NCBI GenBank assembly: GCA_947493995.1
Contig: CANLTJ010000004.1
Location: 124,001 to 188,000 of the forward strand
Reading direction: 5' to 3'
From: an uncultured Arachnia sp.
GTDB lineage: Bacteria > Actinomycetota > Actinomycetes > Propionibacteriales > Propionibacteriaceae
DNA length: 64,000 nt
Shown here: in pieces, positions 17,829 through 27,455 of the stretch
Layout of the letters: every line of letters begins with the position of its first letter
How positions within the stretch are numbered: position 1 is the first letter of the stretch
The notes under the pieces: model-generated
The model's database searches: none
Seen by the model: the letters and a program-made list of their open reading frames with translations, nothing else
What the model was told of the DNA's origin: nothing
Made by a program: the position numbers and the translations under genes

Positions 17829-18062
17829 ATGAAGATTTCGCAAGCGCACAAGGCAACAACTGGGCGCACCCGGATTGCAACCGCCCTCGGGCACCTTCGG
17901 GCCATTCGCCACCGGCACACCGAGCTCGCCGCCAAGATTAGCGCCTACCCCGCAACCCGCAGCGCGGCCCGGGTGGTCCTGCCGACCCGCGCCCACGTGG
18001 CGGCGCCCGGCTCCGGACCCGTTGATCTCCGACCCGCTCAGGAAGCGCTCATCGCCGCCTGA
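17829..18062 (+). CDS. Small hypothetical protein
   Basis: A 77-codon frame, basic, with a helical-looking stretch ATALGHLRAIRHRHTELAAK and a Pro/Gly-rich tail. It is divergent from the LysR gene. An in-frame ATG at 17778 would extend it by 17 residues, with an AAGG 11 nt upstream. I recognise no family and the ribosome binding sites are weak. It may be a remnant of a gene of the mobile element. Confidence 0.25.
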   Translation: MKISQAHKATTGRTRIATALGHLRAIRHRHTELAAKISAYPATRSAARVVLPTRAHVAAPGSGPVDLRPAQEALIAA

Positions 18063-18494
18063 TCCCGCGACTGGACCACAAACAGCTTCTATGCGCCCCC
18101 CGAGTTAGGATCGCGACGGCTTCATCGCCCTTCCACTCGAGTAGCGCGAACCTCACTGACTTCAATCGATGACCGGCGCGTCGGAGCGACGCATAGCTTG
18201 GCGATCCGGCGCGTTCGCGACCAGCTGGCGCCCCTATTGAGCGGCTCCAGAAGCGAAACCTCCAATGTTCCCGTTTCGGCGCTGCCTGCTGGTCCCCATG
18301 TCGTTGGATGGTTCAAGCATGGTTGCAGTGAACGTCTGCCTGAGCGCAGCCCTCCCTTGCTGTCAGCGTTTCCAACGCGGCGAACGACAACTGAGCTGAC
18401 GGGGACCGTACCCCTTGATTCTTGAAGTGGCACACACCTGGTGCATTCCGGATTTTTTGCGCTGTGGCCTCTGCTGAGTGGGCTGTCTTTGTGT
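18063..18494. other. Gene-free region upstream of the relaxase; candidate oriT location
   Basis: These 432 bp lie between the small frame and the relaxase start and hold no convincing gene. In mobilizable elements the transfer origin is usually next to the relaxase gene, so this is the first place to look. I see an imperfect palindrome GGGGACCGTACCCC around 18400-18413 but cannot identify a nic site. Confidence 0.3.
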
Positions 18495-21400
18495 ATGACG
18501 GCGTCGTTGCACAAGCTGACGGCTGGGTCGGGGTATGACTACTTGACCCGGCAGGTCGCCGCCCAGGATTCCACCGAGAAAGGCCACGTCTCCTTGGCGT
18601 CGTACTACTCCGAGAAGGGAGAAGCCCCGGGCACGTGGTGGGGGAGCGGGTTGGTCGGGTTGGGCGATGTGGCTGTGGGCGATCAGGTGTCTGCGGAGCA
18701 GATGAAGGCACTCTTCGGTGGCGGTTTCCACCCGAACATGGCTGTCCGGATGGCGGCCTTGCCGGTGGATGCGTCGCCGCAGGAGATCCGGGCAGCGTCT
18801 TGGTTGGGGGGCACCGTTCAAGGTGTTCTCCGGGGCGACAGGGTTCCAGAAGGAGGTTGCCCTGCGCTGCTCTGTGTGGGAGTCCGCCCATCCGGGGGTG
18901 GAGGTGCCGGTGGGGGTGCGGGCTGAGATCCGCAACGATATCGCCCGGGAGCAGTTCGTGGAGCGGTTCGGCCGGGCGCCCAGCCGGTTGGAGTTGTCGT
19001 CTCAAGTGGCGCGGCTCTCGCGGGATCCGTCGACGGCGTGCGCCGGATACGACCTCACGTTTACCCCGGTGAAGTCGGTCTCAGCGTTGTGGGCGGTCGC
19101 TCCGGTGGAGTTGGCGGCCCGGATTGAGGAGGCGCACAACGCGGCCGTGTCGGATGCGTTGCGGTTCCTGGAGCAGCGGGCGTTGTTCACCCGGTGCGGG
19201 GCCGATGGGGTGCGGCAGGTCGATGTCACCGGGCTGGTGGCCGGGATGTTCGTGCATCGGGACTCCAGGGCGGGGGATCCGAACCTTCACACCCACGTCG
19301 CGATCGCGAACAAGGTCCAAACCCTGGACGGGAAATGGTTGGCCATCGACGGCCGACTGATTTTCAAGGCCAAGGTGGCGGTCAGTGAGACCTACAACAC
19401 ACAACTCGAAGCCCACCTCGCCAAGCTAGGGATCCGGTTCCAGGAGCGACCCGACACCGAGCAGGGGAAGCGTGCGGTGCGGGAGGTGGTGGGGGTGCCG
19501 GCGGAGTTGTTGCAGCGGTGGTCGTCTCGGAGGGTGGCGATCGTGGCCCGTCAGGGACAGTTGGCTTTGAGGTTCCAGGGGGAGCATGGGCGGCCGCCGA
19601 CGCCGGTGGAGGCCATCAAGTTGGCGCAGCAGGCCACGCTGGAGACCCGCGACGCCAAACACGAACCCAGAAGCCTCGCCCAGCAGCGCACCACATGGCG
19701 GAGCGAAGCAATCCAAGTGGTGGGGGAGGACGGCATCAACACGCTGGTTGCTGTGGCCACCACACCCACCCAACCTGAGCAACCGATCACTTCGGAGTGG
19801 TTGTCGGCGACGGCACGGGAGGTGGTGGCGGCGGTGGAGGGTGGCCGGGCGACGTGGCAGGTGTGGCATCTGCGTGCTGAGGCCTCCCGGCGTGTCCGGG
19901 AACGCGCCACCGACCCGGACACGACGAAAGCGGTGACCGAGCACCTGCTGCAGGAAGCCATCCGGCTCAGTGAACCCGTCGGGGACGCGGGCGGTGATGG
20001 CATCACGGAGCCGGCGGTGTTGCGCCGCCGCGATGGGTCCTCGGTGTACACGGTGGCAGGGGCGCAGCTCTACACCTCCGAAACCATGCTCTCGGCGGAG
20101 AGTGACATCGTGGAGCATGCAGGGCGCACCGATGGGCGCCGGGTCACTGAGGTGGAGGTGTCGTTGGCGTTGTTGGCCTCCACCGCCAACGGCATCAACC
20201 TCACTGCGGGCCAGGCGAGCATGGTGCGGCGAATGGCCACCAGCGGGGCCCGGGTCCAGCTCGCACTGGCCGCGGCGGGGTCGGGCAAGACCACGGCGCT
20301 GAAGGTGTTGGCGGATGCGTGGCGGGAAGGCGGCGGCACCGTGTTGGGGTTGGCGCCCTCGGCGGTGGCGGCCAGTGTGTTGCGGGACCAGACCGGGGAT
20401 GCCACCACGATTGCGAAGTACGTGTGGGACCTCAGCCATGGCAACGGAAACCAGCTAGATGCGCGCCTCGGGCCGGACACGCTGGTGGTCGTGGATGAGG
20501 CGGGAATGGCCGACACCATCTCCCTGGCCACCGTCATCAATCACGTCGTCGGCCGGGGCGGCTCAGTGCGGCTGGTGGGGGATGACCAGCAACTGGCGGC
20601 GATCAGCGCCGGCGGGGTGCTGCGCGACATCGCCGAGATCCACGGTGCCGTTCACCTCACTGAACTCCTGCGGTTTCACGACCGTGCGGAAGCTGCAGCC
20701 TCTTTGGCGCTACGCGAGGGACGCCCCGAGGCACTCGGCTACTACCTGGACGCCGCCCGGATCCATGCCGGCACCCAGGAATCCAGCCTCGAGACCGCGT
20801 TCACCGACTGGGTGGCGGACCGTGCTGCGGGGTTCGACAGCCTGATGCTGGCCGGCACCCGCGACACCGTCACCGACCTCAACCGCCGGGCCAGAGCCCA
20901 CCGCCTCACAGGCACCGCCGAGGGTGATCTGGGGGTGGAGGTGGGGTTGGTGGATGGGAACTGGGCCTCGGCCGGGGACGTGATCATCACCCGCCTCAAC
21001 GATCGCCGGCTCCCGACTTCGTTGACGGATTGGGTCAAGAACGGCGACCGTTGGATCATCCACCACGTCAACCGGCAGGGAGTTGTACACGCGAGGCATA
21101 GCGACTCCGGTCGCACGGTGAGGCTGCCGCAGGACTACGTGGCCAAGTACGTGCAGCTGGGCTACGCCGTGACCGTGCACGCCGCCCAAGGCCTCACCGT
21201 GGATGTCACCAGGGGTGTGTTGACCGGGGCCGAGACCAGGCAGCAGCTCTACGTCATGGCCACCCGCGGCCGACACGGCAACCACCTCTACGTGCCCGTG
21301 GTGGGCGACGGTGATGAACACAGCCTTGTCCACCCCACCACCCTGCGACCCGAAACCGCCCTCGACGTCCTCCAAACAGTGCTCGCCCGGGACGGTTCGG

Positions 21401-22599
21401 CACGCTCGGCCACCACCGAGACCCGCGACCAGCAGGCGCCGGCGATCCGACTCGGCCATGCTGCCGGCCGCTACGTTGATGCACTCCACGTCGCCGCCGA
21501 AACGACCATCGATCCCGCAACCGTGAGCACCTTGGACCGGGAAGCCGACCACGTGGTCGAAGGGCTGACGGCATATCCGGCATGGCCGGCCCTGCGTGCC
21601 GCCCTGCTCCTGGACGCTGTTGACGACCGCGACCCCCTGTTCGAACTACGCGCAGCTGTTGCGGCTCGGGAACTGGGATCAGCCGCCGACCCGGCTGCGG
21701 CACTCACGTGGCGGATCCGCACCCCACAGGGCGCTGGCCCGCTCCCATGGCTTCCACCCATCCCCACAGCCTTGGCCGGGCACCCCGACTGGGGCCCCTA
21801 CCTGGCCGCGAGAGCACGGCTGGTCGAATCCACGGTCGTGAAAGTGCGGGAAGCGGCCAGCCATATGGGCCAGCCGGGATGGGCTCTGCCCGGACAACCA
21901 CTCACGTCCGCACTGATTCAGGACGTGGAGGTTTGGCGCGCCGCCACCGGAGTCGATGCAACTGATCGCAAAGCCCTTGGCCAAGTCCAGCTCGGCACCG
22001 CGGCACGGACGTGGCAACGACACCTCGAAGACCGACTCCGAACCGATACGCCACAGGCGTGGACGGACATGCTGGCAGACCTCCACCCCGAGATCCGCAA
22101 CGACCCATATGCAGCCGTCCTGGCACATCGGATCTCTGTTCTTCACGAGGCAGGTCTCCCGGTAGCGGAGATTGTGGCCGCAGTCGTTGCCGACGGAGTG
22201 CTCCCGGTCGAACAACCCGCCGCCGCCGTGTGGTGGCGCCTGTCCCGCCACCTCACCCTCGCCGGGCCGATTGTCACGCAGCTGGATTCCTCTACCAACT
22301 CACCGTACAAGGGGGACATGCCAACAGAGAGCCCGACCGGAGTCCGTGATGCTTGCCCCGTTGACGCCGAGCCAGAGTTTGAGGCCCATGTCGCCGGAGG
22401 TGGTGGAGATGGGCAACGCCCGACGCCGGAGGCAACCACGACGGTTCTTGGGATCCTCCGCGACCATAACGACTCAGAACAAGCTGACATCAGGAGGGCG
22501 CGACGGCCGATTGAGGTCACATCCCCGTCGCTGACGGCCCACCAGCGTCACGAGCGCAACAGTAAGCATTCGCGTCCATCTGATGGGCCACGTCGGTGA
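18495..22599 (+). pseudogene. MobF-family relaxase-helicase, frameshifted
   Basis: The N-terminus starts at ATG 18495 (MTASLHKLTAGSGYDYLTRQ), with candidate catalytic tyrosines Tyr14 and Tyr16 and the typical YYSEKGEAPGTWWGSG. The frame is lost in a run of six G (18806-18811): five would give WLGAPFKVFSG and join the long downstream frame, which stays open to 22599. Repaired, the protein has about 1,367 residues. The metal-binding HxH motif is at NLHTHVAIANK. The helicase part has Walker A AAGSGKT (near 20270), Walker B LVVVDEAGMAD (near 20490) and VHAAQGLTVD. Intact proteins of this type nick the transfer origin and unwind the strand. The frameshift may be real decay, slippage, or a sequencing error. 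Confidence 0.85.
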
Positions 22600-22622
22600 G
22601 GGGTACACGCCAACCCATTCAC

Positions 22623-22637
22623 AGGAAGGCCCTTCCT
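22623..22637. repeat. Short perfect palindrome AGGAAGG-C-CCTTCCT
   Basis: Seven-base arms around a single C lie 24 bp after the relaxase stop and are followed by AAGTTTT. The loop is too short for a normal terminator hairpin, so a protein-binding site or part of the toxin-antitoxin promoter is as likely. Confidence 0.3.
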
Positions 22638-22643
22638 AAGTTT

Positions 22644-22662
22644 TGATATCACAGTGGTATCA
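22644..22662. promoter_or_regulatory. Operator candidate of the RHH/Doc toxin-antitoxin operon
   Basis: TGATATCA (22644-22651) and TGGTATCA (22655-22662) form an inverted repeat with a 3-bp centre and one mismatch. It ends 7 bp before the antitoxin ATG in an AT-rich patch. RHH antitoxins typically bind such sites to autorepress. Confidence 0.6.
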
Positions 22663-22669
22663 TTTGACC

Positions 22670-22873
22670 ATGGCTATGACGCTCCGGCTGGACCCCGAAG
22701 ACGAAAAGGCTCTTGCCCTGCTCGCCGAAGCAGAAGGGGTGAGCAAGCAGGAGGCCACTGTGCGCGCCATCCGTGAGGCCGCCGCACGACGGCTCCGTGA
22801 GGACACAGTGCGGCAACTTTCCATCGCAGCTCGGGCACGCTACGCCGATTTGCTCGACCGGTTGGGCCAGTGA
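22670..22873 (+). CDS. RHH-type antitoxin
   Basis: A 67-residue protein starting MAMTLRLDPEDEKALALLAE, a ribbon-helix-helix N-terminus, followed by a charged C-terminal tail (ARRLREDTVRQL) suited to wrap the toxin. The start at 22670 follows the operator closely; a longer frame would run into that site. Its stop overlaps the GTG of the Doc toxin (GTGA), the standard antitoxin-first arrangement. It should neutralise Doc and repress the operon. On a mobile element such pairs commonly stabilise maintenance. Confidence 0.88.
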   Translation: MAMTLRLDPEDEKALALLAEAEGVSKQEATVRAIREAAARRLREDTVRQLSIAARARYADLLDRLGQ

Positions 22874-23232
22874 TCGAATACCTCACGCTCGAAGATGTGT
22901 TGTCGTTGGCCGACGACCTCGGAGTTGGCCCCGTGCGCGATGTCGGACTGCTCGACTCCGCGGTCCACCGCCCTCGCGTGAGCGTCTTTGGCCGGGATGC
23001 GTATCCCACCCTTGATGATAAGGCTGCCGTGTTACTGAAATCCTTGGTCGGCAACCATGCCCTGGTCGACGGGAACAAGCGCCTTGGGTGGCTGTCGCTG
23101 GTGGTGTTCTACGGACTCAATGGCGTCGTCTTGGAGGCGCCTGACGACGACGCCTACGACATGGTGAACGCGGTAGCCAGCGGAACCGCGACCTACCAAG
23201 AAGTATCCATTCGCCTGTCGTCTTGGCACTGA
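22870..23232 (+). CDS. doc: Doc-type Fic-fold toxin
   Basis: A 120-residue protein with the Fic/Doc active-site motif HALVDGNKRLGW (about residues 56-67), in which His, Asp and the Asn-Lys pair are intact. The N-terminus, MIEYLTLEDVLSLADDLGVG, and the pattern GLLDSAVHRPRVSVFG are typical of Doc. Family members phosphorylate elongation factor Tu and stop translation reversibly. It starts at a GTG overlapping the antitoxin stop by 4 nt. It lies between the relaxase and integrase genes of the element. Confidence 0.92.
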   Translation: MIEYLTLEDVLSLADDLGVGPVRDVGLLDSAVHRPRVSVFGRDAYPTLDDKAAVLLKSLVGNHALVDGNKRLGWLSLVVFYGLNGVVLEAPDDDAYDMVNAVASGTATYQEVSIRLSSWH

Positions 23233-23365
23233 CCAACAGTGGCATGTCATCCGAAGTTCCATGGTGGGCAAGAAGCATGGGCACGAGCCCGTTCGTCGCA
23301 TCAGCCTGGACCAGCGCTGTACCCGCAACTCCCAGGGAGCCATGATTGTTTTCCTGTGCTCCGGA

Positions 23366-24523
23366 TCATGCTCGGGATCCTGCAGTTCGAACGGCGTCGA
23401 GTTCCACAGCCAGGCGTTGATCGGCGTCGGCCATGGCGTGGGTGTCGCGCATGGTCATACTCGCCGTCGTGTGCCCGAGGCGGCGCATGGTCACCGGCGT
23501 TGGGGCGCTGATGTCGGCGGCCAAAGAGGCGTGGGTGTGGCGCAGCACGTGGGGGGTGGCGTCGGGACGCCCGATCGATTCTGCAGCTTTGGCGAATGCG
23601 CGGGCAAACACCGACGAGTGCATGTGCCCTCCGTTCGGCGCGCCGAACAAGAGAGCGTCGGGCCCGGGGCCGGTATTTTCACGAAGGTGCTGCCGAAGGT
23701 CGTTCAGCAAGCTGGCGGGGATGTGCACGGTTCGCTCCCCGGCCTCGGTCTTGGGTGGCCCCACCTGATAGCCGCCGGCAACCTTGATGACGCCTCGTTC
23801 AACGCGGATCGTCCCTGCCCGCAGGTCCACGTCCCCGCGGCGTAGCTCCGCCAGTTCGCCATAGCGAAGCCCACACCAGCCGCCGATGAGGACCGCCACA
23901 CTCAAGTGAGCGGGCATGGCGTCGGCGAGGGCCTCGAGCTCCATCCTCGAGAGTGGGAGAATCCTGCGAGCCGTTTTCGTGCGTATGCGCGTCCGACGTG
24001 GCAGTGTCACGGGGTTGGTAGCCAGCAGGTCGAGGTCCACCGCAGCGTTCATGGCGGTGTGCAGGAACTGGAATGCCTTGGACCGAGCGCGGGGCTTCTC
24101 TGGGTCCAGAGCATCCCACCAACGCTTGACCCGCGCCTTGGTGAGGCCCCGCAATGGCACCTCGTCCAAAGTGGGTGCGACATGGTTGCGCAACAGCGAC
24201 TCGTAATCGCGACGGGTGGTCGGGCGAAGCTCGACAGTGGGCAGCCAGTTGTGGATGAACTGGGTGACTGTGATCGACTCGGCTTGGTGCTCGGCCTCCG
24301 CGGCAGCTGCGGCGTCCTGTCTGGCTTGTTCCCGGTATGGCGGCGGGACCCATGCGTCGCGTTCGATGAGCGTGCGCTCGATGGCGATCCAGCCCTCGGC
24401 GTCCATCTTGCCGGCAAAGGTCGTGGGCGCCGTGTGCCGTCGACCGTCGGGGCCGGTATAGCTCGCCTGGTACTTCTTGGACGGGAGCTTGCGTATGCTC
24501 CCGAAACCTCGCCTTGAGGCCAC
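23366..24523 (-). CDS. int: Tyrosine recombinase (integrase) lacking the catalytic tyrosine
   Basis: A 385-residue integrase starting at GTG 24523 (ASRRGFGSIRKLPSKKYQAS), with GGAGG 4 nt before it; ATG 24544 is the alternative. An AP2-like arm-binding region and a SAM-like core domain (about 85-165) precede the catalytic domain. Arg is in GGWCGLRYGELAEL, His-x-x-Arg in HVLRHTHAS, and His in RRLGHTTAS. Nine residues after that His the nucleophile should be Tyr, as in TMRYTHA, but the codon at 23444-23446 reads GAC (Asp360). No Tyr follows anywhere to the C-terminus. The enzyme is therefore probably unable to cleave DNA. It points inward from attR. Confidence 0.9.
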   Translation of the reverse strand: MASRRGFGSIRKLPSKKYQASYTGPDGRRHTAPTTFAGKMDAEGWIAIERTLIERDAWVPPPYREQARQDAAAAAEAEHQAESITVTQFIHNWLPTVELRPTTRRDYESLLRNHVAPTLDEVPLRGLTKARVKRWWDALDPEKPRARSKAFQFLHTAMNAAVDLDLLATNPVTLPRRTRIRTKTARRILPLSRMELEALADAMPAHLSVAVLIGGWCGLRYGELAELRRGDVDLRAGTIRVERGVIKVAGGYQVGPPKTEAGERTVHIPASLLNDLRQHLRENTGPGPDALLFGAPNGGHMHSSVFARAFAKAAESIGRPDATPHVLRHTHASLAADISAPTPVTMRRLGHTTASMTMRDTHAMADADQRLAVELDAVRTAGSRA

Positions 24524-24677
24524 GTGCCCTCCAAATTCGTGCATCTATCGTGCAACATCTAAGTAACATTGTAGTCCGTTCTGGGTCCCTTAAGTGCACG
24601 TTGAGGGAAAGAAAGTGTGACGTTAGGCCTAGTCAAAGCCCGATGACAACGGATTTCTCCTAGGGAGAAGGGACCCT

Positions 24678-24702
24678 GAAGAAGGATTCAAGTCCCTTCT
24701 TC
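24678..24702. repeat. Inverted repeat overlapping attR
   Basis: GAAGAAGG (24678-24685) and CCTTCTTC (24695-24702) are perfect 8-bp arms around 9 bp. The right arm lies inside the 17-bp attachment core. It could be a recombination core-arm feature or chance similarity to the tRNA acceptor arm. Confidence 0.4.
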
Positions 24703-24707
24703 GGCAC
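24691..24707 (+). repeat. attR: distal copy of the 17-bp tRNA-Leu direct repeat
   Basis: AGTCCCTTCTTCGGCAC repeats the tRNA-Leu 3' end (278-294) exactly. The preceding TTC also matches, with one mismatch between. It lies 168 bp upstream of the integrase start and marks the right boundary of the element. Confidence 0.85.
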
Positions 24708-24898
24708 GACGCTGGACGCCGTCATTTCGATGTCCCATGCAGGGTGGTGGCTGACTTGCGATGATGCTCCGGGCGACGGTCGAATGGCGCACGACACATG
24801 TGACCAATTCCCGCCCGGCGGTAACCTTCCGGGCACCTCGGCGCAGTTCAGGGGTAAGGGCGCCCCTGGTGCCGTTGGCACACGAGGAGAGGGAAACG
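24708..24898 (+). promoter_or_regulatory. Intergenic region with possible ECF-type promoter
   Basis: Between attR and the sigma-factor gene no coding sequence is convincing. GGTAACC at 24820-24826 resembles an ECF -35 element and would suit autoregulation by the downstream sigma factor; a matching -10 is not clear. In the uninterrupted chromosome this sequence would follow tRNA-Leu directly. Confidence 0.3.
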
Positions 24899-25447
24899 GT
24901 GGACGCTGAAGCGAGCGAGGAGCCGTCGACCGCCCGCCTGCTGGCCGGCGACACGCATGCGGTGGTCGAGCGGTACGAGTCGATGATCTACGGCATCGCG
25001 GTGACCCACACGGCATGCCGCGGCGACGCTGACGACGTGTACCAGGAGGTGTTCCTCACCTACCATCGTCGCTGCCCGGCGTTCAACGACGAGGAACATC
25101 GGAAGGCGTGGCTGATCACCACCGCGTTGCACTGCGCACGACGGGTTCGGCACAGTTCTTGGCGGATGAGGGTCGTGCCCCTGTCCCCGTCCCACGTCGA
25201 AACCGGCACCGCCAGCGCTGCCGATGACTTCACGCTGGCAACCGATGAGCAGAACGTGCTCTTTCGTGCGCTGCGCTCGCTGCCCGATAGCCAACGCAGC
25301 GTGCTGTACCTGTTCTACTTCGAGGATCTCCCCGTCGCACGGATCGCGGATCTGCTCGGCGTGGAGCCCGGAACCGTGAGGGTGCGCCTCTCCCGTGGCC
25401 GCGCCCAGATGCGAGACAAGCTCCTGGGAGGGCTGTGGGATGAATGA
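24899..25447 (+). CDS. ECF-type RNA polymerase sigma factor
   Basis: A 182-residue sigma-70-family protein. Region 2 covers about residues 10-75 (ERYESMIYGIAVTHTACRGD, then VYQEVFLTYHRRCP) and region 4 about 120-175 (RALRSLPDSQRSVLYLFYFE, LLGVEPGTVRVRLSRGR). I chose GTG 24899 because GGAGAGGG lies just upstream; longer in-frame starts lack this. Its last 8 nt overlap the start of a membrane-anchored beta-propeller protein, the position usually held by an anti-sigma factor. It probably directs a cell-surface or stress response. Confidence 0.88.
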   Translation: MDAEASEEPSTARLLAGDTHAVVERYESMIYGIAVTHTACRGDADDVYQEVFLTYHRRCPAFNDEEHRKAWLITTALHCARRVRHSSWRMRVVPLSPSHVETGTASAADDFTLATDEQNVLFRALRSLPDSQRSVLYLFYFEDLPVARIADLLGVEPGTVRVRLSRGRAQMRDKLLGGLWDE

Positions 25448-27455
25448 CGACATCTTCTCCGAGATCAAGGACCAGCTGCGACCTGACCCCAAGGTCAGGG
25501 AACGCCTGTTCGACGCGCTCGACGCTGAGCCCGCAGCAACACCGTCCGCGCCCCGTCCCCGACGGCGACTGGCCTGGATTGCTGTGGCCGCGGTGGTGGC
25601 TATCGTGGGGCTCGCGGTCCTGCCGACGCTGATCACGACCGATCGGGACCTCACCGATCCGCCCGGGCCGCTGCCCGCAGCCTCCCTTGCGGCCATCGAT
25701 CCCGCCGACTACGCCCCGGCCTACGCCGCGGTGCAGGAGGCGTTCGCAGCCATGCCCGCAGGCGAGGTCTGGGGTCAGGCCGATTTCGCCGTGGGCGACG
25801 CAGCCCGGCCTCAGCTTCAGTCGGCCGAGACCGCTTCGACGGAGGCTGGAGGGACCTGGGGCACCAACACCCAGGTCGCTGGCATCGACGAGGGTGACAT
25901 CGTCAAGAGCGACGGCCGCACCATCTTCACGGCCTCGGGCACCGACGTGGTTCTCGTCTCGGCCGAGGGTGCCGACACCACGGAGGTGGCCCGGATCGAC
26001 ACGACCGCGGAGGAGACCGGGCCCACGGCGGGCACCGTCCAGGGGCCGGTGATCGACCTGATGCTGCATGAGAATTTGCTGGTGGCGCTTGTCACCGAGT
26101 ACACACCTCGACTGTCGGAGCTGCCTGCGAGCGATTCCATGGCATATGTGCCCTACGACGCATCCCAGACCAGGGCCCTGCTCTACGACGTGACCGACCC
26201 GACGTCGCCTCGCTTCGTGACCGGTCTCGGCCAGAGCGGCGCCTACGCAACCTCGCGACTCTCGGGCGATCTGCTTTACGTGGTCACTGACTACGCCGTC
26301 GCCGACCGTGACGCCGTTGACCCGGACGATCCGGCGACGTTCGTTCCGTTGGTCGACGACGAGCGCGGGGTCACCCCGGTGGCCGCCGCCGATCTGACAA
26401 TCCCGGTGAGTCCGACGGGGCCCATGTTCCAGGTGGTCAGCAGCATCGACCTCTCCAGCGGACAGCGCCTCGACACCGCGTCAGTGATGGGACGCGCAGA
26501 CGTCACCTACATGAGCGAGAGCAACCTCTTCCTGGCCTCCACCACCTACCAACCCACACCTGTGTCCGAGTTCACGCTCGATCAGGACATCGGACTGCTC
26601 GAGGTCTCCCAGAAGACCGACCTGGTGCGGGTCGCGCTGACCGACGGCGCCATCACCGTCGCCGCGAGTGCCAGCATCCCGGGCAGGCCGCTGAACCAGT
26701 TCGCCCTCGACCACTTCGAGGGGCACCTGAGGGTCGCGGTCACCATGGACGGCGCCACCGCCTCCGGAGGCTGGGCCACCTACCCCACCGTGTTCGTGCT
26801 GGATGACGCGCTCACCGTCGTCGCCTCGCTGCCGCAGCTGGCCGTCAATGAGCAGATCCAGTCGGTGCGTTTCCAGGGCCCACGCGCCTACGTCGTCAGT
26901 TACCGTCAGATCGACCCGCTTTTCGCGCTCGACCTCAGCATCCCGAGCGACCCCAAGGTGATGAGCGAACTGAAGATCCCCGGCTTCAGCACCTACCTCC
27001 ATCCCTGGGCGGAGGGTCGTTTGTTGGGACTCGGCGTGGACGCCTCAGAGGAGGGCCAAGTTCTCGGAATGAAGCTCAGCATGTACGACACCTCCGACCC
27101 GTTCGACGTCACGGAAGCCACCACCATCAAGGTGCCGTTCCACGACGCCGAGGCGCTGCGCAACCACAAGGCCGTCTTCGTCGACCCCGAACGGGACCTC
27201 ATCGGATTCGGCGTCGCGACCCACGACGCCGCGGGGACGGCGAGCACCGACTACCTGCTCTACCGCTACGAGGAGGCGACGGGCTTCACCCTGCTCGGCG
27301 AGCTTCCCGTCCAGCAGTCAACCCCGAACCAGGCCACGACCGCCAGGGCCCTGACCATCGATTCCGATGTGTATGTGGTCTCCCCGGCCGGGGTCGACGT
27401 CTACCGAACCGACTCCCTGACCCGAATCGCCGCGCAGCTTTTCACCGACCGCTGA
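25440..27455 (+). CDS. Membrane-anchored beta-propeller (PF09826-like) protein, possible anti-sigma factor
   Basis: A 671-residue protein. A short cytoplasmic segment (1-43) resembles that of anti-sigma factors, a single membrane helix spans about 44-66, and a large extracytoplasmic region carries the family signature NTQVAGIDEGDIVKSDGRTI. The remainder has repeated beta-propeller blades (YVVTDYAVADRD, LASTTYQP, YVVSYRQIDPLFALDLS). It overlaps the sigma gene by 8 nt, so the two are coupled. I infer that it senses something outside the cell and holds the sigma factor; the N-terminal domain is too short to assign to a known anti-sigma fold by eye. Confidence 0.8.
   Translation: MNDDIFSEIKDQLRPDPKVRERLFDALDAEPAATPSAPRPRRRLAWIAVAAVVAIVGLAVLPTLITTDRDLTDPPGPLPAASLAAIDPADYAPAYAAVQEAFAAMPAGEVWGQADFAVGDAARPQLQSAETASTEAGGTWGTNTQVAGIDEGDIVKSDGRTIFTASGTDVVLVSAEGADTTEVARIDTTAEETGPTAGTVQGPVIDLMLHENLLVALVTEYTPRLSELPASDSMAYVPYDASQTRALLYDVTDPTSPRFVTGLGQSGAYATSRLSGDLLYVVTDYAVADRDAVDPDDPATFVPLVDDERGVTPVAAADLTIPVSPTGPMFQVVSSIDLSSGQRLDTASVMGRADVTYMSESNLFLASTTYQPTPVSEFTLDQDIGLLEVSQKTDLVRVALTDGAITVAASASIPGRPLNQFALDHFEGHLRVAVTMDGATASGGWATYPTVFVLDDALTVVASLPQLAVNEQIQSVRFQGPRAYVVSYRQIDPLFALDLSIPSDPKVMSELKIPGFSTYLHPWAEGRLLGLGVDASEEGQVLGMKLSMYDTSDPFDVTEATTIKVPFHDAEALRNHKAVFVDPERDLIGFGVATHDAAGTASTDYLLYRYEEATGFTLLGELPVQQSTPNQATTARALTIDSDVYVVSPAGVDVYRTDSLTRIAAQLFTDR

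Noticed and set aside
18063..18494. A small accessory gene upstream of the relaxase
   Set aside because: Frames here lack start signals and recognisable composition; short minus-strand frames overlap the relaxase start and look like shadows.
23366..24523. Rescuing the integrase nucleophile by a shifted alignment (DTYGHL-type ending)
   Set aside because: The distance from LGH to the expected Tyr is exactly nine residues and falls on Asp; no Tyr occurs anywhere downstream to the stop.
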